This document shows, piece after piece, positions 23,927-33,862 of a stretch of 55,629 nt of DNA. Numbering within the stretch: the first letter of the stretch is position 1; each line of letters starts with the position of its first letter. The notes under the pieces were generated by a model. It was not told the origin of the DNA. It did not search any database and saw only the letters and a program-made list of their open reading frames with translations. Made by a program: the position numbers and the translations under genes. This DNA comes from an uncultured Prevotella sp. (GTDB taxonomy: Bacteria > Bacteroidota > Bacteroidia > Bacteroidales > Bacteroidaceae). The stretch covers positions 1 to 55,629 of the forward strand of contig CAKQXI010000003.1 of the NCBI GenBank assembly GCA_934281565.1. Reading direction: 5' to 3'.

Positions 23927-23960
23927 CTGATAATCGTTTGATTATCAGTCTTTTCTTTAT
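23927..23960 (+). terminator. Terminator after tRNA-Leu
   Basis: CTGATAATC pairs with GATTATCAG around a 4-base loop, followed by TCTTTTCTTTATTT. A classical intrinsic terminator 10 bases after the tRNA. Confidence 0.9.
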
Positions 23961-23984
23961 TTAATAACATCCTTGTTAGATAGA

Positions 23985-24022
23985 AATAAAAAAAGAGGTT
24001 AAATCAAAATAACTTAACCTCT
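23985..24022 (-). terminator. Terminator of the GH92 operon
   Basis: On the minus strand a 9-bp stem (AGAGGTTAA with TTAACCTCT; 23994-24002 and 24014-24022) is followed by TTTTTTTATTT. Confidence 0.8.
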
Positions 24023-24048
24023 CCTTTATTTATTCCTAATATGCAATA

Positions 24049-26205
24049 TTATGGACGATCACTTTTCTTTGTTCCCCAAGCAGATGGCTTGTTACCCATC
24101 TGAAGTTCCAAAGTGCCACCCTTTGCAATATCGCCATACATGATATAAGACTTTGTATATGGCTTACCATTCAAGCGGGCAGACTGTACATAGATATTCT
24201 CCTTGCTATTGTTGACAGCCTTTACAGTAAAGGTCTTGGAACCTACCTTCATACTTGCCTTGTTAAAGATAGGAGAACCTATGATATACTTTCCACCAGC
24301 AGGCTCTACCTGATAGAGACCCATGGAAGAAAGGACATACCAAGCTGACATCTGACCTACATCCTCGTTGCCACTCAAGCCATCGAAGTCTGCATTATAC
24401 ATCTCCGACATAGTTTGACGGAGCAAGCGAGCTGCTTTCCATGGCTGACCAACATAGTTGTACATATACAATACATGATGACTTGGCTCATTACCATGTG
24501 CATACTGACCTATCAAACCAGAAATATCAGGAGAAGCCTCAGCACCTAAGTCGCCTGTTACAATAAACAAAGAGTCGAGCTTAGTAGTAAATGCTTTCTC
24601 ACTTCCAAAGAGATTAACCAATCCATGGACATCATGAGGCACAAGCCATGTATACTGCCAGCCATTGCCCTCTGTGTAATCATCCTGGCGGTGAATAGCC
24701 TTGAATGGACTGAACGGCTCGCGGAACTTGCCATCAGAACCCAAGCCACGCATAAACTGAGTCTTCTTATCAAAATATTTACTATATGCCTTTGCACGGT
24801 TGGCGAAATACTTAGCATCCTCTTTCTTGCCAAGCATATTGGCAACCTTGGCTATGCAATCATCAGCCAAAGCATATTCCAGTCCCTTTGCCACCGTCTC
24901 CATCTCAGGATGTTTGTCATAAGGGATATAACCGTATTGCTTGAGCAAGCCCATGCCACGCTCATCAAGCATGGCAGATTTCTTCATAGCCTCGAAAGCA
25001 CCTTCCTTGTCTTTCACAAAACCTTTCAATACCATGTCAGCCAATACAGGGATACCAGGATTACCAACCATACAGTCGGTCTCGTTACCCATCAGATGCC
25101 ATACTGGCAACTTACCTTGCTGGCGATAGATATTGATAAAGGTCTGCGTCATATCAGGCAACATATCTTGATGGATCAAAGTCATGAGAGGATGAGCCGC
25201 ACGGTAAGTATCCCACAAAGACAAAGTAGTATAGTTAGTGAAGTTGCCCTTATGGTTTTTGCCATCGGCACCACGATACTCGCCATTTACATCCGAGAAT
25301 ACAGATGGAGCGGTCATTGTATGGAAAAGAGCCGTGTAAAAAATCTCTCGGCTTACAGAGTCTGTTGTCTCAATGTCTATAGCCGACAATGCCTTGTTCC
25401 AAGTATCCTTGGCTTGGGCAACGACACCATTAAAGTTCCATGCAGGAATTTCTACCGACAAGTTCTCCTTGGCATTGGCAACGCTGACAGCAGACAAACC
25501 TACCTTTACCAACAATGGCTTGGTTACATCTGCAGCAGTAATCACCCATCTTCCCTTGCCTGCTTCTTCCATTTTTACAGCTTGTGAGAAGTCTGCGACG
25601 AAGAATACCCTCTGGTCATTAGCCCATCCCTTGGAGAAACGATGACCTACAAGACGAGTGTCCGACTCTTGGGTAAGCGCATAATCCTTTGCAGCATCCC
25701 ACCCGATACCTTGTATCAAGTCTATAGCTAACATCGCCTTGTCTTGGTTCGCACCAAATGTATAACGGTGGAAACCTGCACGTTGGGTAGCGGTAAGCTC
25801 CACGAAGACATTAGGGTTCTGCAACTTGATGGCATAATAACCAGGATAAACAGTCTCATTGTCATGAGAGAACTTAATCAGAGTTTGGTTTGCATCATTC
25901 AATGGCAAGAAAGCCACGTCACCCAAATCTCCGATACCAGTACCGCTTAAGTGCTGGTGTCCAAAGCCTACCAGCACAGAATCGCTATAATGATAACCAG
26001 AGCACCAATCCCATCCTTGGTTACGTTCCGTTGGTCCCAACTGGACATAACCAAATGGCACATTGGCACCCAAGAACACATGACCATGACCACCCGTGCC
26101 AATCCAAGGGTTCACATAGTCTGCATAGTTTTTAGGTGCTGCCGTCACCGTCAATGAGAACACAGAGACAGCCAAGCACATCAATTGAAATATTTTCTTT
26201 TTCAT
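24049..26205 (-). CDS. GH92 family alpha-mannosidase (predicted alpha-1,2)
   Basis: 718 residues with a Sec signal peptide ending near VTAAP, so periplasmic or exported. GH92 enzymes are calcium-dependent inverting exo-alpha-mannosidases. Visible motifs: NPWIGTGGHGHVFLGANVPFG at the N-terminus, TEGNGWQYTW with the catalytic acid Glu, HGNEPSHH, and SGNEDVGQMSAWYVLS with the base Asp. The His-Glu pair within HGNE is the feature associated in characterised GH92 enzymes with alpha-1,2 linkages. It lies 13 bases downstream of a second GH92 gene in one operon and would trim mannose from host or yeast glycans. Confidence 0.93.
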   Translation of the reverse strand: MKKKIFQLMCLAVSVFSLTVTAAPKNYADYVNPWIGTGGHGHVFLGANVPFGYVQLGPTERNQGWDWCSGYHYSDSVLVGFGHQHLSGTGIGDLGDVAFLPLNDANQTLIKFSHDNETVYPGYYAIKLQNPNVFVELTATQRAGFHRYTFGANQDKAMLAIDLIQGIGWDAAKDYALTQESDTRLVGHRFSKGWANDQRVFFVADFSQAVKMEEAGKGRWVITAADVTKPLLVKVGLSAVSVANAKENLSVEIPAWNFNGVVAQAKDTWNKALSAIDIETTDSVSREIFYTALFHTMTAPSVFSDVNGEYRGADGKNHKGNFTNYTTLSLWDTYRAAHPLMTLIHQDMLPDMTQTFINIYRQQGKLPVWHLMGNETDCMVGNPGIPVLADMVLKGFVKDKEGAFEAMKKSAMLDERGMGLLKQYGYIPYDKHPEMETVAKGLEYALADDCIAKVANMLGKKEDAKYFANRAKAYSKYFDKKTQFMRGLGSDGKFREPFSPFKAIHRQDDYTEGNGWQYTWLVPHDVHGLVNLFGSEKAFTTKLDSLFIVTGDLGAEASPDISGLIGQYAHGNEPSHHVLYMYNYVGQPWKAARLLRQTMSEMYNADFDGLSGNEDVGQMSAWYVLSSMGLYQVEPAGGKYIIGSPIFNKASMKVGSKTFTVKAVNNSKENIYVQSARLNGKPYTKSYIMYGDIAKGGTLELQMGNKPSAWGTKKSDRP

Positions 26206-26218
26206 CTTTATATGTTAT

Positions 26219-28504
26219 TTATGATTTCTTCGTGAAAGAATATGGGGCGTCCTCTGCTTGCGTACCTCTTTGCTTATTGGGTTGCTCCGACAGGTTGAAC
26301 TGGATAGAGGCACCTTGCATGAGATCTCTCATATTAAGATAATTATGATTGTAAGCATTGCCATTCAACTTCATGCCATTGACATAACATCCCTTTCCAT
26401 CGGACTGGATGTCAATAGATTTTCCATTCTCCAAGTTAACCTTGATGCTCTTGAAGTAAGGAGTACCCAATACATACTGACCAGAACCAGGGCATACAGG
26501 ATAGAAACCCATCGCTGAGAACACATACCATGCGGAAGTCTGACCATTGTCCTCATCACCACAATATCCATCGGGAGTCGCTGTATAAAGGCGATCCATC
26601 ACTTGACGAATCCAATATTGGCTTTTCCAAGGTTGACCACTATAACCATACAAGTAAATCATGTGCTGGATAGGTTGGTTGCCATGGGCATAGTTGCCCA
26701 TATCCATCACCTGCATTTCACGAATTTCATGGATGGTATAGCCATAATAACTATTATCGAATACAGGAGGAAGGATAAACACAGAGTCCATCATCTGGTT
26801 AAACTTATCCTTGCCCCCCATCAAGTTAATAAGTCCTTGTGGGTCATGGAACACAGACCATGTATAATGCCAGGCATTGCCTTCGGTAAAGGCATCTCCC
26901 CATTTCAATGGATTGAAAGGAGACTGGAACTTGCCATCTTTCAATCGACCACGCATCAAGTTGGTTTCCTTGTCAAATACCTTCTGGTAGTTCATGGCAC
27001 GCTTGGCATATATCTTGATTTCCTTTTCGGGTTTTCCAAGCGCACGTCCCAATTGATAAATACACCAGTCATCGTAAGCATATTCCAAGGTACGAGCTAC
27101 ACTTTCATTTATCTTCACATCGTAAGGTACATATCCCAACTTATTGTAGTATTCATAACCAAGACGACCTGTGGAACTAACCTCTGGGTGTACTGCGGAA
27201 GTACCGTGGACAACAGCTTTCCACAAGGTTTCTATATCATAGTTGCGAAGACCAGAGAGATAGGCATCCGCCACAATAGAGGCAGAGTTGTTGCCTACCA
27301 TACAACCACGATGACCAGGACTTGCCCACTCTGGCAAGAAACCACTTTCCTTATAGGTGTTCACCAAACCATTTTGTATCTGCTCGTTGACGGATGGATA
27401 CATCAAATTAAGCAATGGGAACAAACTACGGAATGTATCCCAGAAACCTGTATCGGTATACATATAGCCTTTCTGTACCGTACCATTATATGGACTATAA
27501 TGCACTATCTCGCCCGCAGCGTTCTTCTCAAAGAAAGCACGTGGGAAAAGTACGGAACGATATAAGCAGCTATAGAATGTACGAAGATGGTCGATGTTCT
27601 CATCCTCTATCTCTACCTTGCCTAACACTTGGTTCCAGCGATTGCGACCTTGCTGTTTTAATGTCACGATGTCTCCATTGCCCAATTCCTTCAAGTTCAG
27701 TTCCGCTTGTGCCTCACTGATAAAAGAAGAAGCTATCTTAGCTTGTACTTTCTCACCACGCTTTGTCTTGAAAGTGACGATAGCACCTGTATGATTGCCT
27801 GTCTGTTCTTTAGCAGCATCCATGTTGCCATCCAAAACAGTACAAGTAGCATCAAAGTCATGGTCGAACTCTATCACGAAGTAATTGCGGAAATTATCTG
27901 GCACGCCACCACTGTTACGAGTAGAATAGCCTACAATCTTACGCTCACTTGGCAAGATCTTGATATAAGAACCCTTGTCAAAGGCATCGATGACAACGTT
28001 CGCCTGATTGGTCTCAGGGAAAGTAAACTGCATCAACGCTGCCCTATCCGTAGGACAAATCTCTGCCGTTACATCATAGTCGGCAAGATAGACACTATAA
28101 TAATAAGGTGTAGCTTTCTCCGCCTTATGTGAGAACCAACTGGCACGCTTGTTCTCGTCAAATACAGGCTTACCTACCGTTGGCATCAACGAGAACTGTC
28201 CATAGTCGTTAATCCAAGGACTGGGTTGATGAGTCTGCTTCAAGCCACGGATTTTCTTAGCGGTATAAGTGTATATCCATCCATCGCCCATCTTTCCAGT
28301 CTGTGCCACCCAGAAGTTCATGCCCCAAGGCATAGCGATGGCAGGATAAGTATTACCGGTAGACAATTCATTCTCCGATTCAGTTCCTACTAAAGGGTTG
28401 ACAAAATCTACAGCGTTTCTTTGGTCTACCTTGATGGCGTATGAAGCCACACTTACGACCAAGAGCAACAGAAGCGTTAAGGTTTTTCTCATTAATGAAA
28501 TCAT
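26219..28504 (-). CDS. GH92 family alpha-mannosidase, second paralogue
   Basis: 761 residues with a signal peptide (MRKTLTLLLLLVVSVASYA core). The Met at 28504 or the one at 28492 could be the start. GH92 motifs: NPLVGTESENELSTGNTYPAIAMPWG, TEGNAWHYTW (acid Glu), HGNQPIQH, and CGDEDNGQTSAWYVFSAMGFYPV (base Asp). The HGNE position reads HGNQ, unlike the neighbouring paralogue, so its linkage preference is probably not alpha-1,2. It is the first gene of the two-gene operon. Confidence 0.92.
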   Translation of the reverse strand: MISLMRKTLTLLLLLVVSVASYAIKVDQRNAVDFVNPLVGTESENELSTGNTYPAIAMPWGMNFWVAQTGKMGDGWIYTYTAKKIRGLKQTHQPSPWINDYGQFSLMPTVGKPVFDENKRASWFSHKAEKATPYYYSVYLADYDVTAEICPTDRAALMQFTFPETNQANVVIDAFDKGSYIKILPSERKIVGYSTRNSGGVPDNFRNYFVIEFDHDFDATCTVLDGNMDAAKEQTGNHTGAIVTFKTKRGEKVQAKIASSFISEAQAELNLKELGNGDIVTLKQQGRNRWNQVLGKVEIEDENIDHLRTFYSCLYRSVLFPRAFFEKNAAGEIVHYSPYNGTVQKGYMYTDTGFWDTFRSLFPLLNLMYPSVNEQIQNGLVNTYKESGFLPEWASPGHRGCMVGNNSASIVADAYLSGLRNYDIETLWKAVVHGTSAVHPEVSSTGRLGYEYYNKLGYVPYDVKINESVARTLEYAYDDWCIYQLGRALGKPEKEIKIYAKRAMNYQKVFDKETNLMRGRLKDGKFQSPFNPLKWGDAFTEGNAWHYTWSVFHDPQGLINLMGGKDKFNQMMDSVFILPPVFDNSYYGYTIHEIREMQVMDMGNYAHGNQPIQHMIYLYGYSGQPWKSQYWIRQVMDRLYTATPDGYCGDEDNGQTSAWYVFSAMGFYPVCPGSGQYVLGTPYFKSIKVNLENGKSIDIQSDGKGCYVNGMKLNGNAYNHNYLNMRDLMQGASIQFNLSEQPNKQRGTQAEDAPYSFTKKS

Positions 28505-28615
28505 AAGTTTAATAGTTTACTATATTCTTAATTAAGATTTTAAAGTTTAATTGGTTCTTTGCTTAATTTCTTTATTATCTCTTAGAGATGGATTCAAACT
28601 CCTTTATTAACCTTG

Positions 28616-28647
28616 CAAAGATACACTATTTATTTTATTTATCGCAA
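28616..28647 (-). promoter_or_regulatory. Promoter of the GH92 operon
   Basis: On the minus strand TATCTTTG (28623-28616) is preceded, 21 bases upstream, by TTG (28647-28645). It predicts a leader of about 105 bases. Confidence 0.6.
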
Positions 28648-28679
28648 TATTTTATAAAAAATAACTATATTTGCCATAA

Positions 28680-28727
28680 AACAAAATCTGTGTGCGATAA
28701 CAAGACATATTATCACACACAGATTTT
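28680..28727 (-). terminator. Terminator of the efflux operon
   Basis: A 17-bp stem with one mismatch (28683-28699 with 28711-28727) lies 13 bases after the stop of the MFS gene. The minus-strand continuation is TTTTGTTTTATGG. Confidence 0.8.
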
Positions 28728-28740
28728 ATTGACGATACAT

Positions 28741-30291
28741 TTAGGACAATGCCCGTTCTCGCTTCTGTTGTCGTTTCATCATCCTTCCCACAAAGTTCCA
28801 TTGTGGCATCTTCTTCAAAGTGCTTCTGATAGGCTGGATGTCCCAAAGCAAGAAGATGAGCAATACCCCACACCCTATGATACAAGTCACACCGTATAAT
28901 TGGCGGATACTAAGCATGAGTATATTGGTCATATCATAAGGCAATCCCCTTGCCATATTATCTGCTACTTGATGACGCAAGCCAAAGCTATATGCTCCAG
29001 AGCAAAGTGTTGCCACTGGTCCGTTCCTTATGAAACCAGCCATTGTCAATCCCATGAAGAAATGCTGGAACGGCATCAATTCTTCCAGATAGATGGTAAG
29101 CGTACAGAAGAATATCGCATTGCCAAAGGAGCGCAGTGCCGTAGGCAGATACAACGCCTCTATATTAAGTCCTGGGGCTATCAAGAAATACATCATCACT
29201 GGATAAGCCACCATTGCCATTACACCAACGGTCAACAAACGGGTGTATTTCTGGTGGAGCACCTTCATCCAGAAAAGGCAGAAAAGGCAACCTACTATCG
29301 CAAATACCCACTCTATGAAGTTGAGTACGTTGGTGGTCATGTTCCCAAAATGCAACACACCGCCAGTAAATGCTGTTTGCAAGACCTTTGGGGTACTGCC
29401 CATGAACTCGACAAAGGCAAAAAGTATGAGCAATGGCACCAACCGCTTATACTTCCATGCATCAGGGGATATATAAGGATGGCGAATATGGTTCATGCGC
29501 TGGATACAGAAGTATGCCGTCACTACCATCAACAACAGGTCTATCCTCAATACTTTGCCATCAAGCCAATTGTAATACTCACCATAATTGAAGAAGAAGA
29601 TAAACTCCAGCAACAAAGCAGACCACAAGAGGCATCCTAAATAATCTACACTGATGAATGGCAGTGGTTTCATGAACCGAAAGTCATGGGTTGTGGCATA
29701 TACCACCAACGCCACCGTCAACAAGGCGCCAATCATCACCCAGTTGATAATACGCCAATCCTGGTAGATATAGACCAAGTGTTCCGTAACCCAAGGCGAG
29801 AGTGACATATTTCCCAACACCAAGCAATAAAGCAAAGGGAAGAATATCGTAAAGTCTCGCTTCGAGGTCATCCACAACTGTATGGTCGACATACATTCAA
29901 AACACCCACAAAGTTTGAAAAAGCCTGCGATATAAGACAACACACACATCACGGGCACTGAGTCGGTGTACATGATGAGGAAATCACAAGCTGCGATTAC
30001 CAATGCCGCATTTAGCAACAACTGGCGATTGGTAAAACGAAACTTCATCTTGAAGAGGAAAGGGAATGGCATCGCCACACCCACTACATTGAACATGATG
30101 ATCATGAGCACATCCTCTCGCTTCAAACTATACTCACCCATCACTTGGCTCATTGCTCCACCATAAATGCCACTCGACATGAGAAACACAAAGGCGAAGA
30201 CAACATATATCCAAGGCTGCAATCGGCGAGGTATATAACCGTTGAAGGATGGTATCCTAAACGGTCCTTGTAACATTGGAGGTCCTGGCAT
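28741..30291 (-). CDS. MFS-type drug/solute transporter of a tripartite efflux system
   Basis: 516 residues with about 12-14 hydrophobic membrane segments and a short N-terminal tail rich in proline. It resembles the EmrB-like/Bacteroidetes MFS permeases by topology and by being encoded with a membrane fusion protein and a TolC protein. Sequence motifs of classical DHA2 pumps are weak. It is the last gene of the operon, 30 bases after the fusion protein gene, and ends in a clear terminator. Substrate unknown. Confidence 0.82.
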   Translation of the reverse strand: MPGPPMLQGPFRIPSFNGYIPRRLQPWIYVVFAFVFLMSSGIYGGAMSQVMGEYSLKREDVLMIIMFNVVGVAMPFPFLFKMKFRFTNRQLLLNAALVIAACDFLIMYTDSVPVMCVLSYIAGFFKLCGCFECMSTIQLWMTSKRDFTIFFPLLYCLVLGNMSLSPWVTEHLVYIYQDWRIINWVMIGALLTVALVVYATTHDFRFMKPLPFISVDYLGCLLWSALLLEFIFFFNYGEYYNWLDGKVLRIDLLLMVVTAYFCIQRMNHIRHPYISPDAWKYKRLVPLLILFAFVEFMGSTPKVLQTAFTGGVLHFGNMTTNVLNFIEWVFAIVGCLFCLFWMKVLHQKYTRLLTVGVMAMVAYPVMMYFLIAPGLNIEALYLPTALRSFGNAIFFCTLTIYLEELMPFQHFFMGLTMAGFIRNGPVATLCSGAYSFGLRHQVADNMARGLPYDMTNILMLSIRQLYGVTCIIGCGVLLIFLLWDIQPIRSTLKKMPQWNFVGRMMKRQQKRERALS

Positions 30292-30321
30292 TGTTATTTA
30301 ATTTATACCGATGAAATCGTA

Positions 30322-31359
30322 TTATTTTAGATGAACTTTGGTCTCAACATTAAGACCAGCACGGAGAAGTGCCACATTCTTTGGGTCATTGTCCTTGGTA
30401 AGGACGATACGAACTGGTACACGTTGCTCCACTTTGACGAAGTTGCCCGTAGCATTGTCCACTGGTATCATGGAATAAGCCGAACCAGCAGCTGCTGAAA
30501 GTGCCTGAACCGTTCCATGAAAGGTTACATCTGGTATCGCATCAGCGGTGAAATCGACACTTTTGCCTACTGTGATGCCACTCATCTGAGTCTCACGATA
30601 GTTTGCCACTACCCATACATCATTGTCATCGACAATACGCGCCAACATCTGTCCTGGCTGTACCAACTGCCCCACATGGATGTCCTTTCTGCCCATTACA
30701 CCGTCACAAGTCGCCACGATGACCGTATAGGAAAGATTTAATCGAGCCAAGTTCACTTGTGCCTCGGCAACACTCTCACCAGCACGAGAACCACCTAATT
30801 GATGCGTTTGGACATTGCGAACAGAAGCTGCGCTCTGTCTACGGCTACTTGCCTGTTCGTAACGAGCCTTGGCTCCCAAATAACGAGCATAAGCATTGTC
30901 ATATTGCTGTCGAGTGACCGCATCTTTCTTCAACAAAGCGGTGAAACGGTCAAAATCTTGCTTGGCATTCAACATATCCACACGAGCTTCCTCTATACCA
31001 GCCGATGCTGTCGCAACATTGCTGTTCGTTGTGCTCATGCTTGCCGACACTACAGATGAGCTTGACTTGGAACCACGAAATCCAGCTTCTGCTTGAGCCA
31101 ACTGCAAACGATACTCCGCATCCTCTATGATGACCAAGGTATCACCTTTCCTCACGTGTTGGTAATCAGAGAAACGGATTTCCTTGATAAAACCTTGCAC
31201 ACGAGTATTTATAGGTGTTATATGACGATTTACTTGCGCATCATCCGTATACTCCACATCACTTCCATGCACGAAATGGCTAAATGCCCAAACGATGGCT
31301 CCTACCAAGAACAGGAGAACTACTACATTATATATTCTTTTGATTATCTTCTTATTCAT
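30322..31359 (-). CDS. HlyD/EmrA family membrane fusion protein
   Basis: 345 residues. One N-terminal membrane anchor (about residues 9-27) precedes the periplasmic part: biotinyl-lipoyl half (INTRVQGFIKEIRFSDYQHVRKGDTLVIIED), an alpha-helical hairpin, the second lipoyl half (VIVATCDGVMGRKDIHVGQLVQPGQML), and beta-barrel region. It bridges the inner-membrane MFS pump and the TolC channel. Confidence 0.93.
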   Translation of the reverse strand: MNKKIIKRIYNVVVLLFLVGAIVWAFSHFVHGSDVEYTDDAQVNRHITPINTRVQGFIKEIRFSDYQHVRKGDTLVIIEDAEYRLQLAQAEAGFRGSKSSSSVVSASMSTTNSNVATASAGIEEARVDMLNAKQDFDRFTALLKKDAVTRQQYDNAYARYLGAKARYEQASSRRQSAASVRNVQTHQLGGSRAGESVAEAQVNLARLNLSYTVIVATCDGVMGRKDIHVGQLVQPGQMLARIVDDNDVWVVANYRETQMSGITVGKSVDFTADAIPDVTFHGTVQALSAAAGSAYSMIPVDNATGNFVKVEQRVPVRIVLTKDNDPKNVALLRAGLNVETKVHLK

Positions 31360-31370
31360 TTTATTAAATG

Positions 31371-31480
31371 TTTAATGTTTAATGTTTACTTAATAATGTT
31401 TAATGTCCAGTAATCTAACAGTTTAATAATGGCGTATGCCCAATTAAACATTAAACACTAAACATTATTAATTATTAATT
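31371..31480. repeat. Inverted repeat of 7-nt units between the TolC and EmrA genes
   Basis: The left side holds heptamers TTTAATG at 31371-31377, 31378-31384 and 31399-31405, with variants between. The right side holds CATTAAA (31449-31455), CACTAAA (31456-31462) and CATTATT (31463-31469). The two sides are complementary in more than one register. It lies in the 119-base gap inside the efflux operon. Confidence 0.7.
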
Positions 31481-32825
31481 AGATTTCTCCTGCCACATAC
31501 TTCATGCGATAATAGGCATACACGATATTGATACGAGCATCAACTTCCTGAAGTTCTGCGTTCAAACGGAGGTTGGAAGCATCCACCATATCCGTGACCA
31601 ATGCCAACTGGCTCAGATAACGAGCGTTCATCACCTCATAGTTCTGGCGAGCAAGTTCCACGCTCTTTTGTTGAGTCTCCAACTCCACATAGGTCTGTTG
31701 GTATTGTACGTATGCTGCTTGTACATTATTGTTCAACTGCTCTGCCTGCAAGTTATATGACTCTTGCATCTGCCGAGTCTCGACAGCAGCTTGTTTTATT
31801 CGCTTATTGCTCTTGAAAAGGGAACTCAAGCTATATTTCACGCCAACGCCGACATACCATATATCCAAGTTCTTGTCTATCGGAGGAAGCTCGAAAGTGA
31901 TAGGACCATCAAACTTGTTTGCTGCGAAAAAAGCCACCTTGGGCAACAGCTCGCTCTTGGCTATCTTCTCTTTCTCTTGTGCCATACGGATATTCAACGT
32001 ACTCTGTTCCAAAAGTGGCGAATTCATCGAGCTATTGTTTTGCCAATAGCTTTCTCCGTCCTTGGCATAGCTCTTGCCTGAAAGCGTTGAATCAGGTATG
32101 ATCTTTACATCTCGTTCCAATCCTAACGTATTACAAAGCTGGTGATTTAAGATACTACGGTTATTGCGAAGCGTGGTCAGACCAAGTTTCAGTCCTTCCA
32201 TCTGAAGCTCATATCTCGTAATATCATTTTTCAGAGCCATGCCTTGCTTCTGCTTTTCCTTGATGTCCGCTATCAGTTGCTCGGTCAATTCGATGTTTTT
32301 CGCATAAACCTTCATGCGATTGTCTACCTTATAAAGGTCGAGATATTGACCGAGAGCCACGAAACGTGTTTGCTGACGAGTAAGTTTCACGCCTACCTCG
32401 GCTTGTTGCTTTCCCAGTTCCGCCAACTTGATGCCAGCATTTATGGCACCACCGGCATACACCACCTGTTGTGCCTCCACTGCAAAGCTATTGCCATAAT
32501 GAGGAGAACTCATGCCATGCACATTGGAGAAATTGCGGTCGGTCATGAGCACATTGCCCAAATAACTAAACGACAACGAGGCATCAATATCGGGCAATCG
32601 CTTGCTTCGAGCCGTCTCTATGCCATAATTGGCGATTTCAACGCCTGTTTTCCGAGTAAGCAGGCTCTTACTGTTATCCTCTACCCTTTGAAAGAGTTGA
32701 TTGATTGTCATAGGTTGCTCAATGGCAGGAACATCCGATGAAATGGATGTCTTTGGCACATGAGCCGACACCAACGACTTGCCTCCCAGCAAAAGGAGAC
32801 TTACAAACATGATTTTCTTTATCAT
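31479..32825 (-). CDS. TolC family outer-membrane efflux protein
   Basis: 448 residues with a signal peptide (about 1-21, ending VSAHV). The OEP fold shows as two long heptad-rich helical repeats (for example AEVGVKLTRQQTRFVALG and QAAVETRQMQESYNLQAEQL), with short beta segments. It forms the trimeric exit duct for the fusion protein and MFS pump encoded next. It is the first gene of the operon. Confidence 0.93.
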   Translation of the reverse strand: MIKKIMFVSLLLLGGKSLVSAHVPKTSISSDVPAIEQPMTINQLFQRVEDNSKSLLTRKTGVEIANYGIETARSKRLPDIDASLSFSYLGNVLMTDRNFSNVHGMSSPHYGNSFAVEAQQVVYAGGAINAGIKLAELGKQQAEVGVKLTRQQTRFVALGQYLDLYKVDNRMKVYAKNIELTEQLIADIKEKQKQGMALKNDITRYELQMEGLKLGLTTLRNNRSILNHQLCNTLGLERDVKIIPDSTLSGKSYAKDGESYWQNNSSMNSPLLEQSTLNIRMAQEKEKIAKSELLPKVAFFAANKFDGPITFELPPIDKNLDIWYVGVGVKYSLSSLFKSNKRIKQAAVETRQMQESYNLQAEQLNNNVQAAYVQYQQTYVELETQQKSVELARQNYEVMNARYLSQLALVTDMVDASNLRLNAELQEVDARINIVYAYYRMKYVAGEI

Positions 32826-32852
32826 TAAATATTACTTTTAGAATTTCAAGTG

Positions 32853-32860
32853 CAAAGGTA
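32853..32860 (-). promoter_or_regulatory. -7 element of the efflux operon
   Basis: TACCTTTG on the minus strand, 28 bases before the TolC gene. The matching -33 is not clear, which would fit dependence on the divergent AraC regulator. Confidence 0.5.
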
Positions 32861-32948
32861 CGGAGTTTTCGGCAATGGCTTGTTTCAAATATCACGCAGT
32901 GAATAGACGATTTCAGAACTATTCTTCTCTAATATCACATTTATTATG

Positions 32949-32956
32949 TATTTTTG
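32949..32956 (+). promoter_or_regulatory. -7 element of the araC-type regulator gene
   Basis: TATTTTTG fits TAnnTTTG. It overlaps an in-frame ATG at 32946, so the real start must be the next ATG at 32976. Confidence 0.5.
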
Positions 32957-32975
32957 CAAACAAAAAGAGAATAAA

Positions 32976-33800
32976 ATGGATACAAAAGAGCTAAGTGCGC
33001 ATCAAGAGGCTTCTCTCTTTATTACATCACTTGATGACTGGTGCGAGGAACCACAAGTCATCGACTATGGTGCTATCTTAATTTGCCGAAAGGGAATGGC
33101 TACGTTGAAAGTAAACTTCAACGAATGGGATATGTACGAGGGAGCTGTCATTACCATTTTCCCTAATGATGTCGTATTATTGACTAAAAACACCGATTTC
33201 ACCGTTGAGATGCTCAAATATAATGCTCCATTGCTCAGGGAAGCCAGCTTGCAACTTGAGCAAACGGTCTATTCCTCACTTCGAGAAGACAGATGTAGGC
33301 AAGACACACCTGTCGTCACCAATATCATCAATAATATGTTTAGCTTGCTGAAAGTATATTTCAACCAATCGGAGTGTACTTGCATCGCCCAGTTGGTATT
33401 GCTCCAGCTCAAGGCTTTCTTCATCGGCTTCCATGAATACCTGCAACGCAATCCGCAATATCGTCCCGATGAAATAAAGTCATACCGTGTAAGGGAACTG
33501 TTCAACCGCTTCATGATGCTGATGGAAAGAGACTACAAGGTTTCAAGGGATGTCAATTACTATGCTTCCTTGATGAATATATCTTCCAAATACCTTACCA
33601 ATATCGTGCGCCAAGTCACCTCCCATACTCCCAAGACCATCATTGACCAATATGTCATCCTCCAATTGAAGATGCAACTCCATCTCAGCCAACAAAGCAT
33701 CAAGGAGATTGCATGGGAATACAACTTCTCAGACACAAGTTTCTTCTGCCGTTATTTCAAGAAACACACAGGAAAGACGCCACAACAAATAAGGGGATAA
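32976..33800 (+). CDS. AraC family transcriptional regulator
   Basis: 274 residues from the start at 32976. The N-terminal ~165 residues resemble a cupin-like sensor (AILICRKGMATLKVN, MYEGAVITIFPNDVVLL). The C-terminal ~100 residues carry two helix-turn-helix motifs (ASLMNISSKYLTNIVRQVTS and AWEYNFSDTSFFCRYFKKHTG), ending TPQQIRG. It is divergent from the efflux operon with about 150 bases between starts and probably regulates it. The ligand is unknown. Confidence 0.92.
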   Translation: MDTKELSAHQEASLFITSLDDWCEEPQVIDYGAILICRKGMATLKVNFNEWDMYEGAVITIFPNDVVLLTKNTDFTVEMLKYNAPLLREASLQLEQTVYSSLREDRCRQDTPVVTNIINNMFSLLKVYFNQSECTCIAQLVLLQLKAFFIGFHEYLQRNPQYRPDEIKSYRVRELFNRFMMLMERDYKVSRDVNYYASLMNISSKYLTNIVRQVTSHTPKTIIDQYVILQLKMQLHLSQQSIKEIAWEYNFSDTSFFCRYFKKHTGKTPQQIRG

Positions 33801-33840
33801 AAAAAATCACTGATACCCATCGCCTATGAGTACCAGTGAT
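33796..33840 (-). terminator. Terminator of the susCD operon
   Basis: On the minus strand an 11-bp stem with one mismatch (33806-33816 with 33830-33840) is followed by TTTTTTTTATCCCC. It lies between convergent genes. Confidence 0.85.
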
Positions 33841-33862
33841 CATATTCTATAATAATTAATGC

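Noticed and set aside
24625..27565. Long plus-strand open frames opposite the GH92 genes
   Set aside because: They are antisense shadows of highly conserved GH92 coding sequence, with no promoter or recognisable domain.
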